A DNA stretch of 64,000 nucleotides from Bacteroidetes bacterium HGW-Bacteroidetes-16 (GTDB lineage: Bacteria > Bacteroidota > Bacteroidia > Bacteroidales > F082): assembly GCA_002840975.1 (NCBI GenBank), contig PHDN01000006.1:101197-165196 (forward strand). The letters are read 5' to 3'. Under the pieces are notes generated by a model. That model did not search any database and was not told where the DNA came from. It saw only the letters and a list, made by a program, of their open reading frames with translations. Positions 8,792-18,080 of the stretch are shown in pieces. The position numbers and the translations under genes were made by a program. Numbering within the stretch: position 1 is the first letter of the stretch; every line of letters starts with the position of its first letter.

Positions 8792-11644
8792 TTATCGGAT
8801 ATTTCTTTTTAGTTCTTCCAAGATAAATGGAGCCGTTCGGCTTTCCGGGTTTAACGCGACTTGTTCAGGAGTGCCTTCACAAATAATCCGGCCTCCGGCA
8901 CTTCCTCCTTCCGGGCCAATGTCAATAATATGGTCGGCCACTTTGATAACCTCCATGTTGTGTTCAATAATGATAACGGTATTGCCCTTGCCAACCAGTT
9001 TGTCGAGTACGCCAAGCAAAACCTTCACATCTTCAAAATGAAGTCCGGTGGTTGGCTCATCCAAAATGTAAAGTGTGTTGCCGGTGTCTTTTTTAGCCAA
9101 CTCGCCAGCTAATTTTACACGCTGTGCCTCTCCACCTGAAATGGTGGTAGACGATTGTCCCAGGGTAATATATCCCAGTCCGACATCCTGAAGGGTTTTG
9201 AGTTTATGTACTATAAACGAAATGTTTTCGAAAAACAGTACCGCCTGATTAATGGTCATGTTCAGCACATCGTTGATTGATTTGCCTTTGAAACGAACCT
9301 CCAGGGTTTCCCGGTTATAGCGTTTTCCGTTGCAATCTTCGCACAGCACGTATACATCAGGCAAAAAGTTCATTTCGATGGTTTGTACGCCTGCGCCTTT
9401 ACATTTTTCGCATCTTCCGCCTTTCACATTGAACGAAAACCTACCGGGTTTGTATCCCCTGATTTTGGCCTCGGGCAGGGTGCCAAACAGTTTCCTGATT
9501 TCGTCAAAGACTTTGGTATAGGTAGCCGGATTCGACCGGGGGGTACGTCCTATAGGCGACTGGTCGATTTCGATGACTTTGTCGATGTGGGTAACACCAT
9601 CGATGCTGACATAAGGCAAGGGGTTTTGCAACGAGTGGTAAAAGTGCCTGCTCAGGATCGGGTACAGGGTTTCGTTGATCAGAGAAGATTTCCCGCTTCC
9701 GGAAACGCCTGTAATGCAGATGAGTTTTCCCAATGGGAGGCTCAGGTTTACATGGTTTAGGTTATTACCGGTGGCACCGAAAAGATGAATAAATTTTCCA
9801 TTGCCGGGTCGGCGTATTTTGGGGATGGGGATAAACCTTTTTCCATTCAGGTAGTCGGCGGTAATGGTGTCGATTTTTTGAATTTCATCAGGAGTTCCTG
9901 CCGCCATAATTTCCCCACCGTGCATCCCTGCCCCGGGTCCAATGTCAACAACAAAATCGGCTGCCATGATGGTGTCTTTGTCGTGTTCTACCACGATCAC
10001 TGAATTGCCAATATCCCTTAAATCCTGCAAGGCTTTAATTAGTTTTTGGTTGTCGCGCTGATGGAGTCCGATGCTGGGTTCATCGAGTATATACAGAACA
10101 CCGGTAAGCTGTGAGCCAATTTGGGTCGCCAGTCTGATTCGCTGCGATTCTCCTCCCGATAGGCTCTTGGCCGGTCTGAAGAGGTTCAGATAACCAATCC
10201 CCACATCCAGTAAAAAATCCAATCGATTGTTGATTTCCCTAAGGATTTCATGTCCGATGATTTGCTGTTTGCTGCTCATGGCGATTTCAACTGTTTCGAG
10301 CCATTGTCGCAAATCAACGAGGTCCATCAGGGCCAGTTCGGCAATGTTTTTCCCGTGAATCTTAAAATGCAGTGATTCTTTTTTCAACCGGGCTCCTGCA
10401 CATTCAAGGCATGGATGTTGATTCATAAATCCATCAGCCCATTGTTTAGTGCTTTGACCGCCTGAATCATTACCGAAATTTTCGATGTATTGTATCGCTC
10501 CTTCAAAATTCAAGGTGTAGGATGAGGTGATGCCGAGGTATTCTTTTTTTACCGTAAATGTTTCATTCGAACCGTGAAGTATTACCTGCATGCCTTCGGG
10601 TGAAATGTCTTTTATGGGAGTTGAAAGTGTGAATCCGTATTTTAATCCAATGGATTCCAGTTGGTTAAAAAGCCAGTTGGCTTTATATTCTCCAAAAGGT
10701 TTTATTCCTCCCCGTTTTATGCTTAGGTTGTTGTCGGGAATAATTTTTTCGAGGTCTACTTCTTTTACCATGCCCAGGCCATTGCAAACAGGGCAGGCGC
10801 CATAGGGTGAATTAAAAGAAAAGGAATTGGGTTCGGGTTCATCATAGGACAAACCTGTTACCGGGCACATGAGTTTTCGGCTAAAATGTCGGATAGTATT
10901 GGTTTCTGTATCCAGAACGATCATGGAACCTTTGCCCAATTTCATGGTTTGTGTTACGGTGCGACGGATACGTTCTTTATCGGGATTGTGCAGGTCGATG
11001 CGGTCTACAACCACTTCAATGTCATGTACTTTGTATCTGTCGAGTTGCATTCCAAACTTGATTTCCTGAACTGTGCCATCGACGCGCACTTTTAAATATC
11101 CTTGTTGCCGGACCTGATCGAGCAATTCGCGGTAATGGCCTTTTCTTCCTTTGACCAATGGTGCCAGCACCATCATTTTTTTTCCGTCGAAATGCGTCAT
11201 GATGAGTGCAGTAATTTCATCTTCCGAATATTGCACCATTTTTTCACCCGATAAGTAGGAATAGGCCTCGCCAGCCCGGGCAAAAAGCAATCGCAAAAAA
11301 TCGTACACTTCAGTAATTGTTCCAACTGTCGACCTGGGATTCCGGTTTACCGATTTTTGTTCGATGGAAATTACCGGGCTAAGCCCGTTGATTTTATCCA
11401 CATCGGGTCGTTCCATATTTCCGATAAACTGACGTGCATAGGCTGAGAATGTTTCCATATATCTCCGTTGACCTTCAGCGTATATGGTGTCGAAAGCCAG
11501 GGATGATTTACCACTCCCGCTTAGACCTGTAATCACAACAAGCTGGTTGCGTGGAATAACAATGTCAATATTTTTCAGGTTGTGTACACGTGCGCCCAGT
11601 ACTTCCAGGTATTGATTTTGATATTGATTTTTGTTCTTAGTCAT
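8792..11644 (-). CDS. uvrA: excinuclease ABC subunit A
   Basis: The damage-recognition ATPase of nucleotide excision repair; it loads UvrB at bulky DNA lesions. The 950-residue protein has two ABC ATPase units. The first Walker A GLSGSGKSS is at residues 40-48, the signature motifs are LSGGESQRIRLA and ISGGEAQRVKLA, and the zinc modules appear as CPVCNGLG and the pair CEKCKG/CEDCNG. The ATG at 11644 overlaps the TGA of the upstream transglycosylase gene as ATGA, a translational-coupling arrangement. The reading frame is open upstream to 11833, but that extension lies inside the other gene and does not resemble UvrA. Confidence 0.96.
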   Translation of the reverse strand: MTKNKNQYQNQYLEVLGARVHNLKNIDIVIPRNQLVVITGLSGSGKSSLAFDTIYAEGQRRYMETFSAYARQFIGNMERPDVDKINGLSPVISIEQKSVNRNPRSTVGTITEVYDFLRLLFARAGEAYSYLSGEKMVQYSEDEITALIMTHFDGKKMMVLAPLVKGRKGHYRELLDQVRQQGYLKVRVDGTVQEIKFGMQLDRYKVHDIEVVVDRIDLHNPDKERIRRTVTQTMKLGKGSMIVLDTETNTIRHFSRKLMCPVTGLSYDEPEPNSFSFNSPYGACPVCNGLGMVKEVDLEKIIPDNNLSIKRGGIKPFGEYKANWLFNQLESIGLKYGFTLSTPIKDISPEGMQVILHGSNETFTVKKEYLGITSSYTLNFEGAIQYIENFGNDSGGQSTKQWADGFMNQHPCLECAGARLKKESLHFKIHGKNIAELALMDLVDLRQWLETVEIAMSSKQQIIGHEILREINNRLDFLLDVGIGYLNLFRPAKSLSGGESQRIRLATQIGSQLTGVLYILDEPSIGLHQRDNQKLIKALQDLRDIGNSVIVVEHDKDTIMAADFVVDIGPGAGMHGGEIMAAGTPDEIQKIDTITADYLNGKRFIPIPKIRRPGNGKFIHLFGATGNNLNHVNLSLPLGKLICITGVSGSGKSSLINETLYPILSRHFYHSLQNPLPYVSIDGVTHIDKVIEIDQSPIGRTPRSNPATYTKVFDEIRKLFGTLPEAKIRGYKPGRFSFNVKGGRCEKCKGAGVQTIEMNFLPDVYVLCEDCNGKRYNRETLEVRFKGKSINDVLNMTINQAVLFFENISFIVHKLKTLQDVGLGYITLGQSSTTISGGEAQRVKLAGELAKKDTGNTLYILDEPTTGLHFEDVKVLLGVLDKLVGKGNTVIIIEHNMEVIKVADHIIDIGPEGGSAGGRIICEGTPEQVALNPESRTAPFILEELKRNIR

Positions 11645-12609
11645 GAACCCTGGCGGTTTAATCCGTTCTTTTTCATCATTAGTTCTTGATGCGTCATATC
11701 GTAAGGCGCAAGAGGTATGTCGATATAATAAGTTTTGTTCTTCCTGTTTTTCAGGTAGTTTTCGCGAAGCCATGGATTGAATTGTTTCAACAGCTTGTAG
11801 CTGATGTGATGGTCGTTTGCAAAAACAGCCCAATCATCCACTCTCTGGTTTACCATCACTTTTTTTGTAGGAATGTGAACATACACCTCATTATCACTCA
11901 CAAAAAAACCATAATCCTGAGGGTTTTCTAGAATTAGTTTCATGGCCAGAATGCGATATATATATCTTGATGTTTCATCGCTCAACAGCAAATCGTAAAA
12001 TGAGGTGGTTTTCTGCCGGTCGATTTGCCGGTTAATTCCATTTTGGCCTGCATTGTACGAAGCGGCTGCAAGTGTCCAGTTTCCGTAGGAGTTGTAGCTG
12101 TCGAGCAGGTATGCACAAGCCGCCACAGTGGATTTCACAACGTGATACCTTTCATCCACTTCATCGTCAATCTCCAGCCCATAATCTTTGCCGGTACCTT
12201 TTAAAAATTGCCAGAAACCCACTGCCCCTGCCGGAGAAACTACATTGGACAATCCACTTTCGATGATGGCAATATATTTAAGGTCAACTGGCAGGTGGTG
12301 GCTTATCAGAATGGAATCGAAAAGAGGAAAATAGCGGCGGCTTTTTTTAATGAGAATGAGAGTTGCCGAATGCCAGTAAGTGTTTACCGTCATCTCCCTG
12401 TCGAGTGCTTCACGCACATAGAACAGATCGAGAGGCACCTCCTCCCCCGCGAAAGTCAGGGTGTCGGGGATGGGCAGCGAAACGATGCGGTAGTATTGTT
12501 CGTTGTTACCGGGTAGTTGCACTTGTTCGTGATGTGTTACCCTGTTCCATCCAAAAATGAGCAGCCCAATCAGCAGGATAAGTAATATATAGGAGATGTT
12601 TTTTTGCAT
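11641..12609 (-). CDS. membrane-anchored lytic transglycosylase (SLT domain)
   Basis: A peptidoglycan hydrolase that cleaves the MurNAc-GlcNAc bond non-hydrolytically in the periplasm. The 322-residue protein has an N-terminal hydrophobic segment (residues 5-20), then a Slt/MltD-type domain with catalytic Glu117 in AIIESGLSN, followed by SPAGAVGFWQF and later AAASYNAG. The C-terminal region (QRVDDWAVFAND) may be a degenerate LysM-like wall-binding module. The gene is translationally coupled to uvrA by an ATGA overlap, an unexpected partner. A TAATTTTG promoter lies about 60 bases upstream. Confidence 0.85.
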   Translation of the reverse strand: MQKNISYILLILLIGLLIFGWNRVTHHEQVQLPGNNEQYYRIVSLPIPDTLTFAGEEVPLDLFYVREALDREMTVNTYWHSATLILIKKSRRYFPLFDSILISHHLPVDLKYIAIIESGLSNVVSPAGAVGFWQFLKGTGKDYGLEIDDEVDERYHVVKSTVAACAYLLDSYNSYGNWTLAAASYNAGQNGINRQIDRQKTTSFYDLLLSDETSRYIYRILAMKLILENPQDYGFFVSDNEVYVHIPTKKVMVNQRVDDWAVFANDHHISYKLLKQFNPWLRENYLKNRKNKTYYIDIPLAPYDMTHQELMMKKNGLNRQGS

Positions 12610-12669
12610 GTGTACACGAAAATAGCTGCCATTTTATGACAAACCGACAAACAGGTTTGATAAGCGCTG

Positions 12670-12677
12670 CAAAATTA
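12670..12677 (-). promoter_or_regulatory. -7 promoter element for the transglycosylase-uvrA operon
   Basis: Reads TAATTTTG on the minus strand, fitting TAnnTTTG, with a predicted leader of about 55 bases to the ATG at 12609. Confidence 0.45.
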
Positions 12678-12696
12678 ATGAGATTTTTAAGTCAAG

Positions 12697-13239
12697 TCAG
12701 AACGGGCTGATAAAATCTTTAAACAAGGGAGCGATAATATCCTTTTCTGAAAGAATGGGTTGGCTTATTTTCCAATCGATATTCAAGTCCGGATCGTTCC
12801 AAAGGATGTTGCCTTCCGATTCTTTGTTATACATGTTGGTGCATTTATAAAAAAAGGTGGTGTTGTCTTCCAGGGTAACAAAACCATGGGCAAATCCCGG
12901 AGGAACCCAATACATCCATTTATTTTCCTGGGTAAGTTCGATGGAGGCCCATTTGCCATAGGTGGGTGATGACTTTCTGATATCGACAGCCACGTCCAGC
13001 ACCGAACCACGTATCACCCTGACCAGCTTGCCCTGGGCAAAGGGAGGTTTTTGAAAATGCAGTCCACGCAGCACATTTTTCTGGGATTTTGATTCGTTGT
13101 CCTGTACAAAATTCTGATCGATGCCATGTCGTAAAAACACTTCCTTGTTATACGATTCGAAAAAGTAGCCGCGGTGATCTTCAAAAACGGTTGGCTTTAC
13201 GATGTATAAGTCTGGTATGTTGGTTTTTATGATTTCCAT
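12697..13239 (-). CDS. rfbC: dTDP-4-dehydrorhamnose 3,5-epimerase
   Basis: A cupin enzyme that epimerises dTDP-4-keto-6-deoxyglucose at C3 and C5 in dTDP-L-rhamnose synthesis for surface polysaccharide. The 180-residue protein shows FEDHRGYFFESY, the catalytic His61 in LRGLHFQ and the WVPPGFAHGF strand. Length is normal. The partners rfbA, rfbB and rfbD are not in the window, so the gene is separated from its pathway here, as is often seen in Bacteroidota. No promoter of the TAnnTTTG form was found directly upstream. Confidence 0.93.
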   Translation of the reverse strand: MEIIKTNIPDLYIVKPTVFEDHRGYFFESYNKEVFLRHGIDQNFVQDNESKSQKNVLRGLHFQKPPFAQGKLVRVIRGSVLDVAVDIRKSSPTYGKWASIELTQENKWMYWVPPGFAHGFVTLEDNTTFFYKCTNMYNKESEGNILWNDPDLNIDWKISQPILSEKDIIAPLFKDFISPF

Positions 13240-13427
13240 GGTTCACATTTTATTGCATGGGTAAATATAGTGGAATTATTGCTTCGCGAAAGTGACCGGA
13301 TGGATTTCTGGTACCAGTGAGGGGAATAGAACACCAATCAAGGCACTCGAAGCATTCGCCCACCCGTGTAGGATCAAGCAGAAATTCCCGGAAATTTGGT
13401 CGATCTGTTTTTTAACCTTATGCATGG

Positions 13428-14123
13428 TTACCCCGGCATGGTTCCTTCATCCGCAAAACTGTAGAATTTATCGTTACCAATGATCAGGTGGTCCAATATA
13501 TTGATGTCGAGGCTTTTTCCGCCGGAAACAATTTTTTTGGTCAGGTCCATGTCGTTGGGGCTGGGTTGAAGGTTGTTGGATGGATGGTTGTGTGCCAGGA
13601 TAATCCCGGAAGCATGCTGTTCCAATGCCAGTTGAAATATTTTTTTTGGATCGGCCACTGTTCCGGTAAGGCCGCCTTCGCTTATATTCACTTTTCTGAT
13701 GACCTTGTTGGCACGATCCAACAGGAGTATCCAGAATTCTTCATGGTATTTATCCGAAAGATCGGCGTAAAGCAGGTTGTAGGCATCCTGACTGGAAGTT
13801 ATTTTTTGTTTGTCGATAAGCACATCATCTGCACGTCGCCGCCGACCAAGTTCCAATGCCGCGACTATGCTGATGGCTTTGGCCGGGCCAATGCCCTTAA
13901 ATTTGGTTAAATCGCTGATGCTTAGTCTTGAAAGTTCGGCCAGGTTATTGTCGACGGAGTTTAATATGCGTTTGGAAAGTGCCACAGCTGATTCTTCTGT
14001 GCTTCCGCTTCCAATTAAGATGGCTATGAGTTCCGCTTTCGAAAGTTGCCCTTTGCCTTTTAGCATCATTTTTTCTCGCGGACGGTCGTCCTCCGACCAT
14101 TGGTGGATCGGTATTTTTTCCAT
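13428..14123 (-). CDS. radC: RadC family JAB1/MPN domain protein
   Basis: A 231-residue protein with a helix-hairpin-helix segment (FKGIGPAKA, residues 75-83) and a C-terminal JAB1/MPN metalloprotease-like domain with the zinc motif HNHPSN (178-183) and Asp191. Despite the name, a DNA-repair function has been questioned; the domain looks like a metal-dependent isopeptidase or hydrolase. Cytosolic. It is flanked by rpsT upstream and a 188-base spacer before rfbC that contains only a weak tRNA-like segment. Confidence 0.9.
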   Translation of the reverse strand: MEKIPIHQWSEDDRPREKMMLKGKGQLSKAELIAILIGSGSTEESAVALSKRILNSVDNNLAELSRLSISDLTKFKGIGPAKAISIVAALELGRRRRADDVLIDKQKITSSQDAYNLLYADLSDKYHEEFWILLLDRANKVIRKVNISEGGLTGTVADPKKIFQLALEQHASGIILAHNHPSNNLQPSPNDMDLTKKIVSGGKSLDINILDHLIIGNDKFYSFADEGTMPG

Positions 14124-14171
14124 AGCAGGTTAGTTTTAAATTCAGGCCATGAAGATAGGAAAAAACAGACG

Positions 14172-14201
14172 AAAAAAAGCCCGGTTACGAAGTAATCGGG
14201 C
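14172..14201 (-). terminator. rho-independent terminator of rpsT
   Basis: On the minus strand a ten-pair stem (GCCCGATTAC with GTAACCGGGC, one G-T pair, loop TTC) is followed by seven Ts. It lies about 25 bases after the rpsT stop. Confidence 0.85.
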
Positions 14202-14225
14202 CTGAAATTTTATTAAGAGCACTCT

Positions 14226-14480
14226 TTATGAAATGCTGTTAGCGTATCTTGTAATTTTTGACTTTAAATTACCGGCTTTATTCTTGTGAATCATTTTTCT
14301 TTTAGCCAGCTTGTCGATCATCGCGTACAATGTGGGCAAGCTCTCAACGGCCTCTGTTTTTTCAGTTAACAACCTGAATCTTCTAATCGCGTTACGCATG
14401 GTTTTCGTGTAGTAACGATTGTGAACTCTTCTTACTTCAGTTTGCCTGATCCTTTTAAGCGCTGATAGGTGATTAGCCAT
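14226..14480 (-). CDS. rpsT: 30S ribosomal protein S20
   Basis: An 84-residue basic protein that binds 16S rRNA early in small-subunit assembly. The start MANHLSALKRIRQTEV and the later segment HKNKAGNLKSKITRYAN are characteristic of S20. It is a monocistronic unit, with a TACTTTTG promoter element at 14517-14524 and a strong terminator at 14172-14201. Confidence 0.95.
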   Translation of the reverse strand: MANHLSALKRIRQTEVRRVHNRYYTKTMRNAIRRFRLLTEKTEAVESLPTLYAMIDKLAKRKMIHKNKAGNLKSKITRYANSIS

Positions 14481-14516
14481 AGTGTATTACCTTTTATTAT
14501 TAATAAATTGGGGCTG

Positions 14517-14524
14517 CAAAAGTA
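14517..14524 (-). promoter_or_regulatory. -7 promoter element for rpsT
   Basis: Reads TACTTTTG on the minus strand, an exact TAnnTTTG match about 37 bases before the rpsT ATG. Confidence 0.55.
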
Positions 14525-14580
14525 CAACAATATTTAATATAAAAAAATAATCAACTATTTTTTACACTGAATATTGTTAA

Positions 14581-15897
14581 TTAATCGCGTTGCAGCTTTA
14601 CCTTTCCAGCCAGGGTGGGTTCTTCAAGATTCATGATGTTTTGAATCTCTACTTTGTAAAAGGTATTGGGTTTTAAGCCTGAATCATGAATGACAACGGG
14701 CACATAATGCTCTCCAAACCCCGAGGCTGTACCATCGGGAAGAATTTTTTCGACCAGTACACGTTGGGTTTTCCCGACAAAAGTGTCGCGATAGGTCCTT
14801 TTCATGTCATCGGCCAGACGGCGAACCATTTCACTACGGCTGGTCTTTGTTTTCCCGGGAATTTGTTCGGGCATGCGTTCGGCCCTTGTTCCTTTTCGTA
14901 TAGAATACTTAAATGTATGGATATGTCCAAATCCGATTTCTTGAATGGCATCCATTGTCTCCTGAAAATGGGTTTCCGTTTCTCCCGGGAATCCCACAAT
15001 GACATCCGTGGTGAGGTTAAAGCCGGGATGCAATGTCTTGAGTTGGTTGGCCATCTTTTTAAAAGAAGAAGCTGTGTACATGCGGCGCATTTTCAGTAAA
15101 ATTTCTTCTGATCCGCTTTGCAGGCAAATATGTAGGTGAGGAGTAAGCTTGGGATGGTCGAAAAGCCTGAAAAAGCTGTCGGTATAGCCATCCGGTTCAA
15201 TGCTCGAGATGCGCACCCTGAAATCTCCTGGCAGGTCAAGAATGGCTTCCACGAGTTTCTCAAAATCATAATCTCCATAAGAATATCTTCCCAGATTTAC
15301 CCCGGTAAGAACTACTTCTTTATATCCAAACGCGACCACCTGTCGTATGTTTTCGAAAATTTCTTCCGGAGGACGGCTGGTGGCCCGACCACGTACTTTT
15401 GGAATGATACAAAAGGTACAGAAATTATCGCACCCGTCCTGGATTTTTATCAGGCTGCGGGTATGAAAAGTTTCGTCGGCAGGTGCGTAGCTAAACAGGT
15501 TGGCTTCGAAGTTGTTTACATCCACCAGTTCGCCATTAAAATGGGCTTCTGCCACAGACAATACCGATGTTTTATGATCGTTATCGACAACATAGTTAAT
15601 GGCGCTATTCTTTTCCAATTGTTCTTTGTAATTTGTGGCCATACAGCCTGTTACGATGGTAACACCCTCCTGGTTGGTTCGGTGGGCCACCTGGATTTCG
15701 CGCCTGGATTTCTGATCGCTTTGGTTAGTAACCGTACAGGTGTTGATTACATACAAGTCGGCCTTTTCATTAAAATCGACCACGCGGTAGTTTTGTTTGG
15801 CAAATTCTGAGGCCAGGGCATCGGTTTCGTATAGATTTAAACGGCATCCCAATGTTTTAAAGGCCACTGTTTTTTGTTTATTCATAGAGGCCTTCAT
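14581..15897 (-). CDS. mtaB: tRNA (t6A37) methylthiotransferase MtaB
   Basis: A radical-SAM methylthiotransferase that converts t6A at position 37 of ANN-decoding tRNAs to ms2t6A. The 438-residue protein has the three UPF0004 cysteines (C18 in LGCRLN, C54 in NTCTVT, C85 in TGCMA), the radical-SAM triad C156/C160/C163 in CDNFCTFC, and a C-terminal TRAM domain. LGCRLN and the domain order fit MtaB rather than MiaB or RimO. The start codon begins directly after the stop of the upstream miaB gene; an alternative ATG is four codons in. It is third in the reductase-miaB-mtaB operon. Confidence 0.88.
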   Translation of the reverse strand: MKASMNKQKTVAFKTLGCRLNLYETDALASEFAKQNYRVVDFNEKADLYVINTCTVTNQSDQKSRREIQVAHRTNQEGVTIVTGCMATNYKEQLEKNSAINYVVDNDHKTSVLSVAEAHFNGELVDVNNFEANLFSYAPADETFHTRSLIKIQDGCDNFCTFCIIPKVRGRATSRPPEEIFENIRQVVAFGYKEVVLTGVNLGRYSYGDYDFEKLVEAILDLPGDFRVRISSIEPDGYTDSFFRLFDHPKLTPHLHICLQSGSEEILLKMRRMYTASSFKKMANQLKTLHPGFNLTTDVIVGFPGETETHFQETMDAIQEIGFGHIHTFKYSIRKGTRAERMPEQIPGKTKTSRSEMVRRLADDMKRTYRDTFVGKTQRVLVEKILPDGTASGFGEHYVPVVIHDSGLKPNTFYKVEIQNIMNLEEPTLAGKVKLQRD

Positions 15898-17331
15898 TTA
15901 ATTAACCAGCACACCTTCGATGGAAAGTGGTGCTGCGCTGGTGACGGTTATGGTGGCATATTTACCCACCATTTCGTTTTTATCGCATTGAAAACGGGCA
16001 ACAATCCGGCCCTCGGTATAAGCCGACAGGTAGCCTTTTTTCCGGTCGTTACCCCTGACCAGTACTTTCAGCGTGCGTCCAACCAATAGCTGATTGTATT
16101 CAAGTGTATGCTTCATCATCTCGTTGGTGAGTAGGTGATAGCGCTCTTTTTTCTCTTCTTGCGGAATATCATCGGCCCAACGCGAACTGGCGGCACCAGG
16201 TCGGGGGGAATATTGAGCGATATAGGCCATGTTGTATTTGAATTCCCCCATGATCTTCATGGTATTGTTGAATTCTTCCACGGTTTCGCCGGTAAAACCG
16301 ACAATAATATCGGTAAACAAAGTAGCTTGAGGGATCAGCCGTTTAATGGTATTGACTATTTCGCGGTATTTTCCCATACCATGGTTGCGGTTCATGCGTA
16401 CCAACATGTTGTCGTCGCCCGATTGTACAGGGAGATGAATTTGCTTGGCGAGACAATCGTACCTGGCCACTACTTCGATGATGTCATCACTCATGTCGCG
16501 GGGATGCGGTGAAGTAAAATATACCCAGAAATCTTCATTGGACTGTTGGCCAAATTCGCCAATCATTTTAAGTAATCCGGCAAAGGAGATTTCCGTTCCC
16601 TTTTTATCCAGCCCGTAAGAATTTACATTTTGTCCCAGGAGGGTGATGGATTTAAAACCTTTGGCTACCAGGTGTTTGAGCTCGTTGAGTATTTCATCCG
16701 AAGGTCGCGAAACTTCCCGTCCACGGGTGTAAGGAACTGCGCAAAAAGTGCAGAACTTGTTGCACCCGTTTTGGATTGGAATAAAGGCTTCGAAGCCAGA
16801 ACCATATTTGGGTGTGATGTGCCAGAAATCTTCGATGCGTTCATCAGGTTTCTGAGGTGTGATGCCAACATGGGTTGGTTTAAAAGCAGCCGGGTTGAGG
16901 CGAAATGCTGCCGGGTTGAGTGCTACCTGGTCGTGAGTTTTTATCAAATCGCTAAGACCGGCATCCAATGTTTGCATGCTGGCAGCACTCACGATACCGT
17001 ATTGACTGATCATTTCGGGCAATTGCGGCAACTGGCTCATTGGAAACACCAGATCGAACATTTTAAGAAATTTCTGTTTGTCGGCTGGTAGCACACATCC
17101 CGAAACAAAGGTGATCAGGTTTTTTCGGTTTTTCCATTTGTTCCATTTAGCCACCATGTTGTAGACTTTGTCGATGCCTTTTTGTCGCACAGAACAGGCG
17201 ATCACGCCAAGCAAACTGGCTTCTTCTTCTTTATCTGTTGCTTCAAATCCCATTCCTTCGAGCACCTGCTGCACGCGCTCCCCGTCGGAAATATTCATCT
17301 GACAACCCAATTGAACTATATGATATTTCAT
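15898..17331 (-). CDS. miaB: MiaB-type tRNA methylthiotransferase
   Basis: A radical-SAM enzyme of the MiaB family, expected to add a methylthio group to i6A37 of tRNA. The 477-residue protein has C10 in LGCQMN, C46 in ACSVR, C79 in SGCV, radical-SAM C190/C194/C197 in CNKFCTFC, the SPHPRDM and HLPVQSG motifs and a C-terminal TRAM domain. The linker before the radical-SAM domain is longer than usual and holds a near-perfect tandem seven-residue repeat, LNPAAFR then LNPAAFK (138-151). The N-terminal sequence also diverges from common MiaB, so a MiaB-like paralogue remains possible. It is preceded by the reductase gene at a 14-base gap and abuts mtaB. Confidence 0.8.
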   Translation of the reverse strand: MKYHIVQLGCQMNISDGERVQQVLEGMGFEATDKEEEASLLGVIACSVRQKGIDKVYNMVAKWNKWKNRKNLITFVSGCVLPADKQKFLKMFDLVFPMSQLPQLPEMISQYGIVSAASMQTLDAGLSDLIKTHDQVALNPAAFRLNPAAFKPTHVGITPQKPDERIEDFWHITPKYGSGFEAFIPIQNGCNKFCTFCAVPYTRGREVSRPSDEILNELKHLVAKGFKSITLLGQNVNSYGLDKKGTEISFAGLLKMIGEFGQQSNEDFWVYFTSPHPRDMSDDIIEVVARYDCLAKQIHLPVQSGDDNMLVRMNRNHGMGKYREIVNTIKRLIPQATLFTDIIVGFTGETVEEFNNTMKIMGEFKYNMAYIAQYSPRPGAASSRWADDIPQEEKKERYHLLTNEMMKHTLEYNQLLVGRTLKVLVRGNDRKKGYLSAYTEGRIVARFQCDKNEMVGKYATITVTSAAPLSIEGVLVN

Positions 17332-17345
17332 GATGCGATCGCCGG

Positions 17346-17999
17346 TTAAAAGTAAACTTCCGCATGAAGCTGGTTGTGGGGGAATCCTTTTTTGTCGAGG
17401 ATATCCATGGCTTCACGGATCATTTTAAAGTTCCCACAAAAATAGCAGATGGTGGCCTTGTCGAAGGTATGTTTTAACAGATAGTCGGTTACACGTCCTG
17501 CAAAGTCGCCGGTTTGGTCACCTGATGTACACTGGATATATCGATTTCGGGCATAGTTATCTTTTTCATAACCTTCTGATCCATAACGGACGCCGTGCAA
17601 CAGGGTGTAGTCAAGCTCAGGATGGCTTTTCACCATGCTGTGGAAGGGGGCGATACCTGTTCCGGAGGAGATGAACAGAAACTGATGTGTAGGAATGAGG
17701 GTTTGGTCGAGGCTGAAAAAACCCAGTGGACCTTCTACCTGGAGGTAGGCTCCTGGTTTGGTATCTTTGAGTTTTTTCGATACATCGCCATCATCCACTT
17801 CTTTTATAAGTACTTCGAGGAAGGTGTCGTTATTGCCGCTGTAGATAGAGTATTCGCGTTGGTTTAAATCGCCATCGGCACCCAGGAGAATGTGTTGGCC
17901 GGCTTCAAATTCGAGTCCGTTGCGTTCCATTTGCATGATATAAGTAGATCCGGTGAGGAACTTGATGGCATGTAGTTTATGTTTACCTTTGGATTGCAT
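17346..17999 (-). CDS. FAD/NAD(P)H-binding oxidoreductase (ferredoxin-NADP reductase type)
   Basis: A 217-residue flavoprotein with an FAD-binding barrel carrying REYS (48-51) and a nucleotide-binding domain with SSGTGIAPF (111-119) and CGNFKM near the C-terminus. Such enzymes pass electrons between NAD(P)H and ferredoxin or flavodoxin. It has no iron-sulfur domain or membrane segment. It is the first gene of an operon with two radical-SAM tRNA methylthiotransferases, which need a low-potential electron donor; supplying that donor is a reasonable inference, not shown. A TATCTTTG promoter and a small hairpin (18045-18059) lie upstream. Confidence 0.82.
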   Translation of the reverse strand: MQSKGKHKLHAIKFLTGSTYIMQMERNGLEFEAGQHILLGADGDLNQREYSIYSGNNDTFLEVLIKEVDDGDVSKKLKDTKPGAYLQVEGPLGFFSLDQTLIPTHQFLFISSGTGIAPFHSMVKSHPELDYTLLHGVRYGSEGYEKDNYARNRYIQCTSGDQTGDFAGRVTDYLLKHTFDKATICYFCGNFKMIREAMDILDKKGFPHNQLHAEVYF

Positions 18000-18072
18000 G
18001 AGTTATATTGTAGTGATATTTAGTGCATTAATAAAATCTATATCTCCGGTATAGCCGGAAATTTTAAGTGTG

Positions 18073-18080
18073 CAAAGATA
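18073..18080 (-). promoter_or_regulatory. -7 promoter element for the reductase-miaB-mtaB operon
   Basis: Reads TATCTTTG on the minus strand. The predicted leader of about 70 bases contains a short hairpin, TCCGG/CCGGA at 18045-18059. The region 18000-18307 otherwise holds this promoter and the REP cluster at 18211-18291; no gene is seen in it. Confidence 0.5.

Noticed and set aside
11645..11833. 63-residue upstream extension of UvrA
   Set aside because: It lies wholly inside the transglycosylase gene in another frame, and UvrA similarity starts at the ATG at 11644.
13305..13385. tRNA-like segment between radC and rfbC on the minus strand
   Set aside because: It contains pieces resembling a D-arm and T-loop, but the T-stem does not pair, no anticodon arm is found, and similarity to the window's tRNA-Ser is weak. 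It may be an old remnant, but support is too thin for a feature.
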